From Streptomyces atroolivaceus (GTDB lineage: Bacteria > Actinomycetota > Actinomycetes > Streptomycetales > Streptomycetaceae), in NCBI RefSeq assembly GCF_000717025.1, contig NZ_JNXG01000009.1, positions 186,001-250,000 of the forward strand: 64,000 nucleotides of DNA, in the 5' to 3' direction. A program made the position numbers and the translations under genes. Shown piece by piece: positions 17,006-27,379 of this stretch; the stretch's first letter is position 1; each line of letters starts with the position of its first letter. The notes beneath the pieces were generated by a model. The model worked only from the letters and a program-made list of their open reading frames with translations, searched no databases and was not told the origin of the DNA.

Positions 17006-18488
17006 ACGTCGTGATCAGCACGAGGCACAGGGCGCCGATCGCCAGTTTCCCCGCCGCCTGGAGGAGCGGGCCGCGCAACAGGATGAACGTGTACCCGGCG
17101 ATCAGCGGTGCCGCGATCGCCAGAACACTTCCCGGGCCGGGCCCCGCCCGGGTGACGGCCAGCGCGTACCTGCGGTCGGCGCGGGCCGCCCCGTAGCCGA
17201 TCAGCGCCAGGCCGCCGATCATGCCGGACGCGCCGAAGTCGACCCAGAACTCGGTCCACAGCGGTGCCGACAGGTTCGTCATGTTCATCCCCATCCACTC
17301 GCCGACCCGGACCCCGGTGTCCTCCGGCTTCCCGCTCCACACCGCCCTGGGGACGAAGAAGAGTGCCGAGCCGGCGAGCTGGCGGCCATAGGTGTGGCCC
17401 CGGGTGTCCACCCAGGAGATGGTGTTGGCGAACATCACCGTCTGGTCGTAGTCCTTGGTGGCCAGCGGCTCGAAGACGGAGGCCGACTGCACGGGCCGGT
17501 AACCCTCGTCGTCGTAACGGAAGCGGTCGGCGTACGGGAACAGCACCAGCGCGCCCACCACGCCCATGGCCAGAACGGATCGGTACATCGCGGCGCTGCT
17601 CGGGAACGCGGTGAACAGCAGGGACACCAGCACCGTCAGGAACCAGTAACGCGCGTTGGAGATCGGGTTGTTCACCACCAGGTTGACCGCCGCGAGCGCC
17701 ACCCACACCAGGACGGTCGAAGGGGAGCGCCGCGCCCGGCGCGAGGTCACCAGGCGACGGGTGTAGAAGAGGAAGGCCAGCAGCGCCGGGACGGTGCCGA
17801 AGCCCTTGAGGAAGGCGGATCCGACGTTCGACTCCGCCGAGGCCACCCCGCTCTGCGCCACCGTGTCGCTGATCTCCTGGCGGCTGGAGAAGAAGACGGC
17901 AGGCCCGCCGAGCTTCAGCACGTAGTAGCCGCTCGCGAGCAGCGCGAGCAGCACCAGCAGCCGCAGCCTGACCGGGTGCGCCACCGGGGGTCCGCCCGTG
18001 CCGCGCGAGGGGGCGCGCCGTCGGAGCGGCCGGCGCGAGGCCAGCAGCGCGCCCAGGTCGAAGGCCGCGCACCCCACCAGGATCATCGCGATCGCCGTCA
18101 CCAGGTCCGAGCGAGGGCCCACCATCGGCGTCGGCGTCTGCCCGATCACCACCTGGGCGAAGGGTGCGACACCCATGGCGATGTACACGAACATCCAGAA
18201 GACACCCTGGAGCAGCCGCCGCCGGGTGGAGAGGATCATCGTGGAGAGCCGGGCACCGGAGTAGCAGGTCAGGACGAGCTGCAGCCAGTAGGCGGTGTCC
18301 CTGACCCCCGAGCCGGGCTGGGCGGCGATCACGGCCGGCAGGAAGCAGACCAGGCCCAGGATGAGCGGCACGGAGACCGCGCGCGAAAGCATCGCCCAGG
18401 TCAGGGGCCTCGCCGGGGGCTCGGTCGGCGGGCGCGGAGCGCTCACTTGGACGGCAACGGTCCCCACCGACTCGTCCACGGACGTCAT
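16974..18488 (-). CDS. Wzy-like polysaccharide polymerase
   Basis: Polytopic membrane protein of 504 residues with about 12 transmembrane helices and a large extracytoplasmic loop in the C-terminal third (ATKDYDQTVMFANTISWVDTRGHTYGRQLAG, about 340-375), the layout of O-antigen/EPS polymerases. The conserved arginine-rich loop (NPISNARYWFL) resembles oligosaccharide repeat-unit polymerases. ATG at 18488 begins MTSVDESVG. It runs opposite to the flippase and overlaps its end, so mRNAs from both strands would pair in that stretch. Confidence 0.8.
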   Translation of the reverse strand: MTSVDESVGTVAVQVSAPRPPTEPPARPLTWAMLSRAVSVPLILGLVCFLPAVIAAQPGSGVRDTAYWLQLVLTCYSGARLSTMILSTRRRLLQGVFWMFVYIAMGVAPFAQVVIGQTPTPMVGPRSDLVTAIAMILVGCAAFDLGALLASRRPLRRRAPSRGTGGPPVAHPVRLRLLVLLALLASGYYVLKLGGPAVFFSSRQEISDTVAQSGVASAESNVGSAFLKGFGTVPALLAFLFYTRRLVTSRRARRSPSTVLVWVALAAVNLVVNNPISNARYWFLTVLVSLLFTAFPSSAAMYRSVLAMGVVGALVLFPYADRFRYDDEGYRPVQSASVFEPLATKDYDQTVMFANTISWVDTRGHTYGRQLAGSALFFVPRAVWSGKPEDTGVRVGEWMGMNMTNLSAPLWTEFWVDFGASGMIGGLALIGYGAARADRRYALAVTRAGPGPGSVLAIAAPLIAGYTFILLRGPLLQAAGKLAIGALCLVLITTFREQRAARRR

Positions 18489-18620
18489 GATCCCCCGATC
18501 ACCGGCCCCGAAGGCCCGCTCGCCGGCCTCCTGGCCCACGAACACTCTAACGAACGCGCCCACTTGAGGGGGTGCGATGGCTAGTCTGTGAACAGTCGGC
18601 CGAGGTTGAGGGGAACCCTG

Positions 18621-19778
18621 GTGAAGGTCCTGCACATCGTCACGCTGCACACTCCGGACCACGCGTTCGGCGGCCCGACCCGGGTCGCGCTCAACCTGTC
18701 CAGGGTCCAGCGCGCGCACGGGGACGACGCCCGCATCATGGCGCTGGGAGACGGCTTCGAGGGCGGACTGCCGGGCCGGGTCGAAGGAGTGCCCGTGCAC
18801 CTCTTCCAGGCCCGGCACCTGCTCCCGATGTTCGAGGTCAGCGGCATCACCTCCGCAGCCCTGTTGCGCACCGCGCGCCGCATGATGCGCGGCGCCGACC
18901 TCGTCCACGTCCACCTGATGCGTGACCTGGTGACCCTGCCGGCCGCGCTGCTCGCCCTGGCCACCCGCACCCCGCTCGTCGTCCAGACGCACGGCATGGT
19001 CGACCCGACCGAGAAACGGGTCGCCCAGCTCACCGACCTCCTGGGCGTCCGCACGGTGCTGCGCCGCGCCGACGCCGTACTCCATCTCACCGAGGCCGAG
19101 CGCCTCGACGTGAACGCGGTCGCCGCGCCGGTCGCCCTCACCAACACCGTCAGGCTCGTCAACGGCGTACGGCCGCAGGAGCGCAAGCCCGCCCGCGAGC
19201 CGGGCCGGCCGCCGACCGTGCTCTTCCTGGCCCGCATCCAGGAGCGCAAGCGGCCCGAGGACTTCGTCGCCGCGATGCCCGCGGTCCTGGCCAGGCATCC
19301 CGACGCCCGTTTCGTGCTGGCGGGGCCGGACACCGGGGCACTCCCCGGCACCCTCGCGCTCGCCCGCCGGCTCGGCGTCATGGACGCGCTGGACCACGTG
19401 GGGCCCCTCGGGCACGAGGAGGTGCTCGCCGCCGGGCGGCGGGCCGACGTGTACGTCCTGCCGTCGATCGAGGAGCCGCTCGGCGTCTCGGTTCTGGAGG
19501 CCATGTCCGTCGGTACGCCCGTCGTCATCACCCGGACCTGCGGACTCGGCCCCGACGTGGCGGGGGCGGGGGCGGGCCGGGTGATCGACAGCAGGGTCGG
19601 GGAGGACTCCGAGAACGCCCGCAAGGTCGCTGAAGCGGTCCTGGAACTGCTGGAGCCCGAGGCCAACGACCGTGCGGGGAAGGCCGCATGGGAGCTGGTC
19701 AACGGCCGGTTCACCATCGAGACCGTCACACGGACCCTCCGGCAGACCTACGAGGACGTGGTCCGCCGGAGGGCGTGA
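18621..19778 (+). CDS. Glycosyltransferase family 4
   Basis: GT-B retaining glycosyltransferase of 385 residues. N-terminal VKVLHIVTLHTPDHAFGGPTR, mid-protein VVQTHGMVDP, and a C-terminal donor-binding domain with VLFLARIQERKRPEDFVAAMP, FVLAGPDTG and the EX7E motif within PSIEEPLGVSVLEAMSVGTPVV. The GTG at 18621 is selected because GAGGGGA stands 6 bases upstream. It is transcribed divergently from the polymerase; its end is 3 bases from the convergent GT2 gene stop. Confidence 0.88.
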   Translation: MKVLHIVTLHTPDHAFGGPTRVALNLSRVQRAHGDDARIMALGDGFEGGLPGRVEGVPVHLFQARHLLPMFEVSGITSAALLRTARRMMRGADLVHVHLMRDLVTLPAALLALATRTPLVVQTHGMVDPTEKRVAQLTDLLGVRTVLRRADAVLHLTEAERLDVNAVAAPVALTNTVRLVNGVRPQERKPAREPGRPPTVLFLARIQERKRPEDFVAAMPAVLARHPDARFVLAGPDTGALPGTLALARRLGVMDALDHVGPLGHEEVLAAGRRADVYVLPSIEEPLGVSVLEAMSVGTPVVITRTCGLGPDVAGAGAGRVIDSRVGEDSENARKVAEAVLELLEPEANDRAGKAAWELVNGRFTIETVTRTLRQTYEDVVRRRA

Positions 19779-19781
19779 GCG

Positions 19782-20609
19782 TCAACCCGTCCTTCCCTCC
19801 CGTGACTTGAGGGCGATCTGCCAGCGGTAGAAGCTCATCGCGAGCGCGAAGTCCAGGCCGGCGCGTCCGTCCAGGAATCCCCGCCGGTAGACGTACATGT
19901 AGGCGAAGGACACCAGCGGCTTGAACGGCGCCTTGTGGAAGAGCTGTCCCTGGCGGGACTTCACCTTCCGGACCTGTTCCTTCACATCGGGATGGTGCTC
20001 CAGCCACGCCTCCCAGTCCGAGTAGCGGTTGTGCCGCTCGAACCAGGCGGTGACGGGGTCCAGGTCCTGGTGCTCGATCGGATTGCTCAGAGCCTCCGCC
20101 GTCGCCGCGACCGGCTGGTAGTGGCCCTCGACCTCTCCGATGCCGGGCGCGGCGAGGTCGCCGACCTCCGGGTAGTGGCACCGGGTCCGGTCCGTCAGGG
20201 AGCGCTTGCGGATGGTGTAACCGTGCCGGAGCCGTTTGCCGGAGAACCAGTAGCCGAGCGGGATGTCGTACGCCGCCGGCTTCGGGCTGCCGGGGTCGGC
20301 GAAGATCCTCCGCAGCTCGGCGAGCAGCCCTGGGCTGAGCCGCTCGTCACCGTCCAGCAGCAGGATCCAGTCCAGATCCGTCCGGACGTTCTCCAGGCAC
20401 CACTGCTTCTTGCGCGGATGCCCTCCGTCCCAGGTGTAGGTGACCACCTCGGCCCCGCACTCCTCGGCGATCTTCGCCGTGTCGTCGGTGCTGTGGGAGT
20501 CCACCACGACGACGGCCTCGAAGTGGCCCAGGACCGACTTCACCGCCTCGGCGATGTTCAGGCCCTCGTTCTTCGTGGGAATCGCCACGGCGATGGGCAG
20601 CTTGTTCAA
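19782..20609 (-). CDS. Glycosyltransferase family 2 (WaaE/KdtX-like)
   Basis: Inverting GT-A glycosyltransferase of 275 residues. N-terminal IPTKNEGLNIAEAVKSVLG, VVVVDSHSTDDT, the metal-binding D-x-D (LLLDGDERLSPGL, about residue 90), and a C-terminal region (YVYRRGFLDGRAGLDFA) typical of WaaE/KdtX proteins. Start is TTG at 20609 with an excellent AAGGAG seven bases upstream; TTGA overlaps the lipoprotein stop. Last gene of a five-gene overlapping operon beginning with gmd. Confidence 0.9.
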   Translation of the reverse strand: MNKLPIAVAIPTKNEGLNIAEAVKSVLGHFEAVVVVDSHSTDDTAKIAEECGAEVVTYTWDGGHPRKKQWCLENVRTDLDWILLLDGDERLSPGLLAELRRIFADPGSPKPAAYDIPLGYWFSGKRLRHGYTIRKRSLTDRTRCHYPEVGDLAAPGIGEVEGHYQPVAATAEALSNPIEHQDLDPVTAWFERHNRYSDWEAWLEHHPDVKEQVRKVKSRQGQLFHKAPFKPLVSFAYMYVYRRGFLDGRAGLDFALAMSFYRWQIALKSREGRTG

Positions 20610-21310
20610 CGGTCGTCTCCTTGTGGCAGCCAGGCGTAGCAGCCTGTGGAGGTGAAGGTGCGGGCGGACTGCGGGACGGTGATCTCCACCTGCTCACCGG
20701 TGTCGGAGGAACCCGATTCCAGCTCCTTGCCGTCCGCCCCGGTCAGCTGCCAGCTGCAGGCCTTGGTGGGGGAGGGGGCCCGGTACCCGCCCGGCCGGAT
20801 CGTGGCGCCCTCGTGTGTGCCGTCGGCGTACCCGAGAGCCGCTTCGTCCACGAGGTCCTGGTGCTGGGGGCAGAGGTGGGCCACGGCCGGTTCCGCGTCC
20901 GCGACCTCACCCGAGACGATCGCCCCGACGGCGATGTTCCGGTCGGCCTTGACCAGGTAGCGGAGCCGGTCGCAGGTCTCCTGTCCCGTCTGGAGCACCG
21001 CGGCCGGATCCATGCCCTTGGGCACGCGGTCGGTCAGATACTCCTTCTGCTTCTTCGTGAAGGACCCCGTGGCCGGGGTGACGTCCCCGGCGGGCGCCTT
21101 CGGTGTGGCGCCGGGTTTCGTGGCCCGGGTGCCGGCCGGGGAGGCCGCCGGCCCGGCGACGGAGGGAGCTGGGGGGGCCACCGCGGACGGCGTGCCGCCC
21201 GCCGCCGGCTTCCCGCCCCCGTCGCCGGACCCGTCGGACGAGCCGCCGCAGGCGGCCAGCACCGCCGTCGCGAGGGCGACGGCGGTGCTGGTCAGGAATG
21301 GATGTCTCAT
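20606..21310 (-). CDS. Secreted lipoprotein of unknown function
   Basis: Protein of 234 residues with a lipoprotein signal peptide: hydrophobic core to about residue 17, lipobox L-A-A-C with the lipidated cysteine near residue 21. It is followed by a Gly/Ser/Pro/Ala/Thr-rich linker (about 22-80) that could span the cell wall, then a folded domain with four cysteines (ETCDRLRYLV, AHLCPQHQDLV, KACSWQLTG, STGCYAWLP), likely two disulfides. I do not recognise the domain. ATGA overlap with the upstream LamG gene couples it to the surface-protein operon. Confidence 0.85.
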   Translation of the reverse strand: MRHPFLTSTAVALATAVLAACGGSSDGSGDGGGKPAAGGTPSAVAPPAPSVAGPAASPAGTRATKPGATPKAPAGDVTPATGSFTKKQKEYLTDRVPKGMDPAAVLQTGQETCDRLRYLVKADRNIAVGAIVSGEVADAEPAVAHLCPQHQDLVDEAALGYADGTHEGATIRPGGYRAPSPTKACSWQLTGADGKELESGSSDTGEQVEITVPQSARTFTSTGCYAWLPQGDDR

Positions 21311-23562
21311 TCACCCGTCCTCAAGGCGTAGTGGGCGCTGACCTGGGAAGCGCTGAGCGCGGTCGGGTAGACGGCGGTCTCGTCGATCTGACCGGCGAAG
21401 AAGTTGCTGGTCGGGCGGTTGGCCCAGTTGGTCAGGTTGTCCCCGCCGACCCGCCAGTAGCCCGGGTAGTTCTCGTTGCCGGAGTAGAGGAGATTCGACG
21501 CGCGCAGCTGCCCGTCGACGTACAGCCTCATGCCGCCCGTTCCCTGGGTGGCGACGACATGGTGCCAGTTGCCGTCGTTGAAGGCCCCGGCCGTGGTCAC
21601 CGTGCGGCGGCCGCCGCTGTAGACACCGAAGACCAGCCTCCCGTCGTTGGCCATGTACACGTGTTTGTCGAAGCGGGTGCTGTTCTGCATGGACAGGTTG
21701 CCGAACCCGATGATCTTGCCGCCGCGCGTGGTGGTGGTCTTGATCCAGGTCTCCACGGAGAAGCGGATGGGCTGCGGGTGGCGCTTGTTGCTGTACGCGT
21801 ACTCGCTCGCCCCGTCGAAGCCGATGGCGGTCGAGTCGCCCGCGATCGCCGCCGGGGTCTGCTGGTAGGCGGGCGCGTTACGCAGGAAGCCGTTGTTCAG
21901 GCCTCCGGTGGTGTCCGCCGCGAAGGTGGACGTGCCCTCGTCGTAGCGCCAGTACAGGGAGGCGCCGTCCGACAGCACCCGTGCCGGGTACCCCTGGGTC
22001 GACGCGGCGACGGTCGCCGACTGCGGCGGTGACTTGGCGCTGGTGTTGGTGCCGTCGCTCGCGGTGATGCGGTACGAGTGCGTCTCGCCCACCGCCACGT
22101 CGGTGTCGGTCCACGTCTGCTGCGGGCGGTCCCAGAAGAGCGAGTACCCCGTGACCGTGTGCACGGGGGTGCTCGCGCCGTCCTTGTAGATCCGGTAGGT
22201 CAGCTCCCCGTCGTCGGTGTCGAAGCTGGTCTGCCAGTTGACGTCGATACGTCCGGGTGTGACCGTCGAGAGACTGACGTTGGGCACCCAGGGCGACCCC
22301 GTGTCCGGCCCGTCGGCGAACCGGGTCAGCCCCTGCTGGCCGGCGCCGTTGACGGTGGTGAACTCACCGCCGACCCACAGGTAGTGGTGTCCGCCCTTGT
22401 CGGTCTGCGCCATCACCCGGGGCCCGACGGGTTCACCGATGCCGTCGTTCGTGTCGGGGAACCAGGGCAGGAGCGTCGGGTCGTCGACGGACTGGGCCAG
22501 CAGGTGCTTGCGGGGCTGGTCGGCGAAGCCGCCCATGCTGGCGCAGTCGTGGGCGTGGCTCCCGCTGTACAGCACACCCGAGTGGACCAGGACGGCCTGG
22601 GTGGCGCCCAGGCAGGTGTCCCGCCAGCGCTGCTGGTAGTCGTCGAGGTCGATGGCGATCCGGCCGTCGAACACCCCGCCGCCGGTTCCCTCGTTGGCGG
22701 TGTACAGCCCGGTCGCGTCCGTCGTGAGGTCCTGCACCGTCGACGTGTTCGGGATGAAACCCGGGTAGCTCCTGACGAGCGCGCCCGTGGTGGCGTCGAC
22801 GACGGCCAGGGCGTGCGAGGTGGTGCCGTTGACGGTGAAGAAGTCACCGCCGAGCGCCACGTGCCGCCCGTCGGGTGTCACCTGGACGGCCCGCGCCACC
22901 TCGTCGGCGTCGGCCCTCCACGGAAGGAGGTCGGCGCCCGTGGTGACCGCGGCGAACTTGTTCCTCGTCTGACCGCCCACGCTGTTGAAGTCGCCGGCCA
23001 GGTAGACGGTCTCCGCGGTGACGTCCAGGGCCCGGACCGTCGCCGAGACGGAGATCTTGAAGTCCTGGCGGGGTGTGCACGTGGCGGTGTCGACAGCCGC
23101 GATGTTGCTGACCCCCACCCCGTTCACCGCGCCGAACTGACCGCCCGCGTACAGGGTCCCACCGTCGGGAGAGAGGGCCAGCGCCCTTACCGTCGCGGTC
23201 CCCGAGGACTGGGTGAACGACAGGCTGCACCCCGTCGGTGCGCCCGTCGCGGCGTCGAACGCCGCGAAGTTGACGGCGGGCTCCTCCGAGGTGCCCGCCG
23301 CCGCCTCCGGCGGCCGGATGGTGGAGAAGGTGCCGCCGGCGTAGACGACCCCGTCCGTCGCGGCCATCGACCAGACGATGCCGTTGGTCTGCCAGGTGGT
23401 GAGGTCGTCCGCGGTGATGGACACCGGAGGTGTCAGCGCCGCCGCCGGGGAGGCCCCGGCCGCTGTCGCGGTCAGGGCTCCGGCGAACAGGCAGAGCGCG
23501 GCGGACGCGGCCCGCACACGGCCGCTTCCCCCGAGTCTCCGCCCCGTGCTTCCGTTCATCAT
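21307..23562 (-). CDS. Secreted β-propeller / FN3 / LamG protein (shorter paralog)
   Basis: Exported protein of 751 residues. A Sec signal peptide (about 1-42, ending PAAA) is followed by propeller-like repeats to about 420 ([66 protein letters not shown]), a fibronectin type III domain (about 425-515) and a LamG/concanavalin-like domain (about 545-745; FSVETWIKTTT…GNWHHVVATQG…LYVDG). It is a close paralog of the gene immediately upstream but lacks the C-terminal DNRLRE-like domain. ATG at 23562 is the first of two tandem ATGs and overlaps the previous stop. Likely binds a glycan at the cell surface (inference). Confidence 0.88.
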   Translation of the reverse strand: MMNGSTGRRLGGSGRVRAASAALCLFAGALTATAAGASPAAALTPPVSITADDLTTWQTNGIVWSMAATDGVVYAGGTFSTIRPPEAAAGTSEEPAVNFAAFDAATGAPTGCSLSFTQSSGTATVRALALSPDGGTLYAGGQFGAVNGVGVSNIAAVDTATCTPRQDFKISVSATVRALDVTAETVYLAGDFNSVGGQTRNKFAAVTTGADLLPWRADADEVARAVQVTPDGRHVALGGDFFTVNGTTSHALAVVDATTGALVRSYPGFIPNTSTVQDLTTDATGLYTANEGTGGGVFDGRIAIDLDDYQQRWRDTCLGATQAVLVHSGVLYSGSHAHDCASMGGFADQPRKHLLAQSVDDPTLLPWFPDTNDGIGEPVGPRVMAQTDKGGHHYLWVGGEFTTVNGAGQQGLTRFADGPDTGSPWVPNVSLSTVTPGRIDVNWQTSFDTDDGELTYRIYKDGASTPVHTVTGYSLFWDRPQQTWTDTDVAVGETHSYRITASDGTNTSAKSPPQSATVAASTQGYPARVLSDGASLYWRYDEGTSTFAADTTGGLNNGFLRNAPAYQQTPAAIAGDSTAIGFDGASEYAYSNKRHPQPIRFSVETWIKTTTTRGGKIIGFGNLSMQNSTRFDKHVYMANDGRLVFGVYSGGRRTVTTAGAFNDGNWHHVVATQGTGGMRLYVDGQLRASNLLYSGNENYPGYWRVGGDNLTNWANRPTSNFFAGQIDETAVYPTALSASQVSAHYALRTGE

Positions 23563-26348
23563 TCAACTCCGAAGGTGAGGACGAGCTGCGGCCGGTAGGC
23601 CGCGGTTGCCTCGCTCGACCAGATGCGGAGACTGTCCGTCCCGCTGCTGGTCAGGGCGAGTGAGGAGACGGAGCCCAGGGCCCCGTCCAGTGCGGACGCG
23701 TCCAGCTCCGCCGAGTGGTCGGTGGAGACCGAGGCCGCGCCGGTGATGGTCCCCAGCACGGACGTGGAGAGCGCCGGCCGGGTGTTGTAGGTGACCGCCG
23801 ATTCGGTCCACGCGCCGGTGACCGGCACGATGCTGTGGCTGTCGGCCGACCCCGCCGTCGAGTCCGACGAGGTACGGAAGGTGAGCCGCGCGCTCTTGAG
23901 CACCTGGCCGGCCGGAGCGGACGGCAGGGTGAAGCGGAGATAGCTCAGATAGGCCGTGCTGCCCCGTGAGGCGAGCTGGTTGTCGTTGTAGTTCGTGTTC
24001 GCCGCCACGCTGTTGACGTACGCGTCCTGCTCCGGGGTGAGCGTGACGGTGTTGTCGCCGGGGCCGGGCGGGGCGCCCGCCAGCTCGTGGTGCTCGGCCA
24101 CCTGCGCGGCGGTCAGCGCCGACGGGTAGACCGCGGTCTCGTCGACCTGCCCGGCGAAGTAGTCGCTCGTGGGGCGGTCGGGCCAGGCGTTGTTCATGGC
24201 GTCCCCGCCCACCCGCCAGAACCCGTTGTACGAGCGGCTGCCGGTCGCCGGATTCGCGCCGACCGCCTCCCCGTCGACGTACAGCACCATGCCCGACGGT
24301 CCCTGCGTGGCGACGGCGTGGTGCCAGGCGCCGTCGTTGTAGGACCCGGCCGAGGTGATGGTGGGGCGGGTGCTGCCGCTCTGCACGCCGAACGCCAGCC
24401 GGCCGTCGTTCGTGAGGTAGACGAGCTTGTCGGAGATGCTGCTCGTGTGGCCGCGCTCCGTACCGATGTTGTTGCCGTGGCCGACGATCCGCCCGCCGCT
24501 CGTGGATGTCGTGCGGAACCACGTCTCGACCGAGTAGGACGTGGGTGAGGTGTAGTGGTGCAGCCGGTCGGTGTAGACGTACTCGTTCGTGCCGTTGAGG
24601 GAGAGCGCGGCGGATCCGGCCACCGCGGACGGCGTGGACCGGTAGGACGGCGCGTTCATGTAGACCCCGCCGTTGCCGCTGGCCGACGCGTCGGCGGCGA
24701 AGGCGCCACCGGTCTCGTCGTAACGCCAGTAGAGATCGGCTCCGTCCGCCAGGACCTGCTCCTGGTAGGGGGACGCCGAGGACGCGGCGGTCACCGAGGC
24801 GGCGGCCGAGAGCGCGCCCGTGTTCGTGCCGTCGCTCGCCGTGATCCGGTAGCTGTACGTCCGGCCCGCCACCACGTTCCTGTCGGTGAAGGTCAGCTGC
24901 GGCCTGCTGAAGAACAGTGAGGAGCCCGTCGTCGTGTGCACCGGCGCCGAGCCGCCGTCGCGGTACACGCGGTACGTCAGCAGACTGTCGTCCAGGTCGA
25001 GGCTGCTGCGCCAGCTGACCTTGACCTCGCCGGCCCGCGGCGCGGACACGCTCACCGCCGGCGCGGCGGGGGCCCCGGTGTCCGGGGTGTTCGCGAACCG
25101 GGTCAGCGCCTGCTGGCCGGCCCCGTTGACCGTGGTGAACTCGCCGCCGACCCAGAGGAAGTCCCGTCCGCCTCGCGAGGACACGGTCAGCGCGCGGGGG
25201 CCGACGGGCTCACCGATGCCGTCATTGGTGTCGGGGAGCCAGCCCAGCAGATCCGGGTCGTCGACGGACTGGGCGGTCAGATGCTTGCGGGTCTGGTTGG
25301 GGAAACCACCCATGGTGGAGCAGTCGTGCACATGGCTGCCCGCGTACAGCACCCCCTGGTACACCCGGAGCGCCTGCGTCGCACCCTGGCACGTGTCACG
25401 CCACCGCTGATCGAAGCCGTCGAGCTCCATGGCGAGCCGCCCGTCGAACGACGCACCGCCCGCGCCCTCCCCGGCCGCGTACCAGCCGTCCGACTCCGCG
25501 TCCGTGACGATGTCCTTGATGACGGCGGACCGGGGGATGAAGGAGGCGCCGTAGGCGTGGGTGACGGCGCCCGTGGAGGCGCTCGTCACCGCGAGCGCGT
25601 GCGAGGCGGCGGAGCCGACGGTGAAGAAGTCACCGCCGATGAGGACGCTGTCCCCGTCCGGGGTCACCCTCAGGGTGCGGCCCGGCTCGTCGGCGTCCGG
25701 GTTCCATCCGGTCAGGGCTCCTGCGGCGGTCACCGCGCCGAAGAAGCGCCGGGCCGTGCCGTTGACGGTCTGGAAGTCGCCGCCCGCGTAGACGGTGCCG
25801 TCCGACGCGACGTCGAGGGCGCGGACCGTCGCGCCGAACTGCGGGGCGAACCCCGCCCGCGGCCGGCAGGTGGCGGTGTCGATCGCGGTCAGCCCGTTGA
25901 CGGCCGTGCCGTTCACGGCGTTGAAGTAACCGCCCGCGTACAGCGTGGACTTGTCGGGGGAGACGGCGAGCGCCCGGACCGTCGCAGTGCCGCCGGCGCG
26001 GGTGAAGGAGAGCGAGCAGCCGGTGGGCGCCCCGGTCGCCGCGTCGAACGCGGCGAAGTTCACCGCGGGCGTCGTGTTGCTCCCGGCCGGGGATCCCGCC
26101 GGCCGGATGCCCGAGAAGGTGCCTCCCGCGTAGACCACCCCGCCCGCTTCGGCCAGCGTCCAGACGATGCCGTTGGTCTGGTACGTGGACAGGGCGTCGG
26201 CGGTGAAGCCGACGGGCGGGGTGAGCGCGGCGGCCGGGGGAGCGGAGACCGAGGCGGCGCCCAGCGTGCCGGCGGCGAGAGCGAGGACCGGCGCGAGGAC
26301 GCCGCCCCTCGCACGTCTGAGACGTCCAGGACGTACGTTCCCGCTCAC
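23559..26348 (-). CDS. Secreted β-propeller / FN3 / LamG / DNRLRE-domain protein
   Basis: Exported protein of 929 residues with a signal peptide (about 1-41), the same propeller, FN3 and LamG order as its downstream paralog, and an extra C-terminal β-sandwich (about 755-929). The extra domain reads [17 protein letters not shown]…[18 protein letters not shown]…[12 protein letters not shown], the DNRLRE/CBM96 pattern associated with carbohydrate binding. GTG start at 26348 overlaps the gmd stop. The unusual coupling of a sugar-nucleotide enzyme to large surface proteins suggests they bind or organise the polymer made from GDP-deoxysugars. Confidence 0.88.
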   Translation of the reverse strand: MSGNVRPGRLRRARGGVLAPVLALAAGTLGAASVSAPPAAALTPPVGFTADALSTYQTNGIVWTLAEAGGVVYAGGTFSGIRPAGSPAGSNTTPAVNFAAFDAATGAPTGCSLSFTRAGGTATVRALAVSPDKSTLYAGGYFNAVNGTAVNGLTAIDTATCRPRAGFAPQFGATVRALDVASDGTVYAGGDFQTVNGTARRFFGAVTAAGALTGWNPDADEPGRTLRVTPDGDSVLIGGDFFTVGSAASHALAVTSASTGAVTHAYGASFIPRSAVIKDIVTDAESDGWYAAGEGAGGASFDGRLAMELDGFDQRWRDTCQGATQALRVYQGVLYAGSHVHDCSTMGGFPNQTRKHLTAQSVDDPDLLGWLPDTNDGIGEPVGPRALTVSSRGGRDFLWVGGEFTTVNGAGQQALTRFANTPDTGAPAAPAVSVSAPRAGEVKVSWRSSLDLDDSLLTYRVYRDGGSAPVHTTTGSSLFFSRPQLTFTDRNVVAGRTYSYRITASDGTNTGALSAAASVTAASSASPYQEQVLADGADLYWRYDETGGAFAADASASGNGGVYMNAPSYRSTPSAVAGSAALSLNGTNEYVYTDRLHHYTSPTSYSVETWFRTTSTSGGRIVGHGNNIGTERGHTSSISDKLVYLTNDGRLAFGVQSGSTRPTITSAGSYNDGAWHHAVATQGPSGMVLYVDGEAVGANPATGSRSYNGFWRVGGDAMNNAWPDRPTSDYFAGQVDETAVYPSALTAAQVAEHHELAGAPPGPGDNTVTLTPEQDAYVNSVAANTNYNDNQLASRGSTAYLSYLRFTLPSAPAGQVLKSARLTFRTSSDSTAGSADSHSIVPVTGAWTESAVTYNTRPALSTSVLGTITGAASVSTDHSAELDASALDGALGSVSSLALTSSGTDSLRIWSSEATAAYRPQLVLTFGVE

Positions 26349-27358
26349 CGGTCCACCCGGACCGCGGACCCCGCCAGCTGGTCGCTGAGCTGCCGGATGT
26401 CCGCGTCCACCATGATCTGCGCCAGCTCGCGCGACTTCACCTCCGGTTTCCAGCCGAGGAGTTCCTCGGCCTTGGAGGCGTCACCGATCAGCGCGTCGAC
26501 CTCGCTGGGACGCTCGTACTTCGGGTCGTAGCGGACGTGCTCCGCCCAGTCGAGGCCCGCGTGTTCGAAGGCGTACTCGAGGAACTGCCGGACACTGACC
26601 CCCTCACCGGTGGCCACCACGTAGTCGTCGGGGGTGTCGCACTGGAGCATCCGCCACATCGCCTCCACGTACTCGGGGGCGTACCCCCAGTCGCGTACGG
26701 CGTCGAGGTTCCCCAGATGCAGCCTGTCCTGCAGGCCGGCCTTGATCCTGGCCACCCCGCGAGTGATCTTGCGGGTCACGAAGGTCTCGCCACGGCGCGG
26801 TGACTCGTGGTTGAACAGGATCCCGTTGGTGGCGAACATGCCGTACGCCTCACGGTAGTTGACCGTCGCCCAGTAGGAGTAGACCTTGGCCACGCTGTAC
26901 GGGCTGCGCGGGTGGAACGGGGTCTTCTCGTTCTGCGGGGGCGGGCTGGCGCCGAACATCTCGGACGACGAGGCCTGGTAGACCCGGGTGTCGATACCGC
27001 TGGCCCGGACCGCCTCCAGCAAGCGCACCGTGCCGAGCCCCGTGACGTCCCCGGTGTACAGCGGAGCGTCGAAGGACACCCGGACGTGGGACTGGGCGCC
27101 GAGGTTGTAGACCTCGTCGGGCTGTATGTCCCGCAGCAGGTTCACCAGCGCGACGCCGTCGGAGAGATCGGCGTGATGGAGCACGAAGGAGCGATTCGCT
27201 TCCTCGGGCCCCTGATAGATGTGATCGATCCGCTCCGTGTTGAAGCTCGACGAACGCCGTATCAGGCCGTGGACCGTGTACCCCTTCTCGAGCAACAGCT
27301 CCGACAGGTACGAACCGTCCTGACCGGTCACTCCCGTGATGAGTGCGGTCTTTGCCAT
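26345..27358 (-). CDS. gmd: GDP-mannose 4,6-dehydratase
   Basis: Short-chain dehydrogenase/reductase-family enzyme of 337 residues that converts GDP-D-mannose to GDP-4-keto-6-deoxymannose. Nucleotide-binding [19 protein letters not shown] at the N-terminus, [15 protein letters not shown], the catalytic region SSSEMFG and Y-x-x-x-K in [12 protein letters not shown], and [16 protein letters not shown] are all present. ATG 27358 is preceded by GAGGGGGAG; the upstream start at 27385 lacks this. First gene of a five-gene operon running leftward, divergent from fcl. Confidence 0.95.
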   Translation of the reverse strand: MAKTALITGVTGQDGSYLSELLLEKGYTVHGLIRRSSSFNTERIDHIYQGPEEANRSFVLHHADLSDGVALVNLLRDIQPDEVYNLGAQSHVRVSFDAPLYTGDVTGLGTVRLLEAVRASGIDTRVYQASSSEMFGASPPPQNEKTPFHPRSPYSVAKVYSYWATVNYREAYGMFATNGILFNHESPRRGETFVTRKITRGVARIKAGLQDRLHLGNLDAVRDWGYAPEYVEAMWRMLQCDTPDDYVVATGEGVSVRQFLEYAFEHAGLDWAEHVRYDPKYERPSEVDALIGDASKAEELLGWKPEVKSRELAQIMVDADIRQLSDQLAGSAVRVDR

Positions 27359-27379
27359 GACTCCCCCTCTGTTCTCTGT

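Noticed and set aside
19782..27358. The two LamG genes as one gene split by a frameshift
   Set aside because: Each has its own signal peptide, start and full domain set, and the junction is a clean ATGA overlap.
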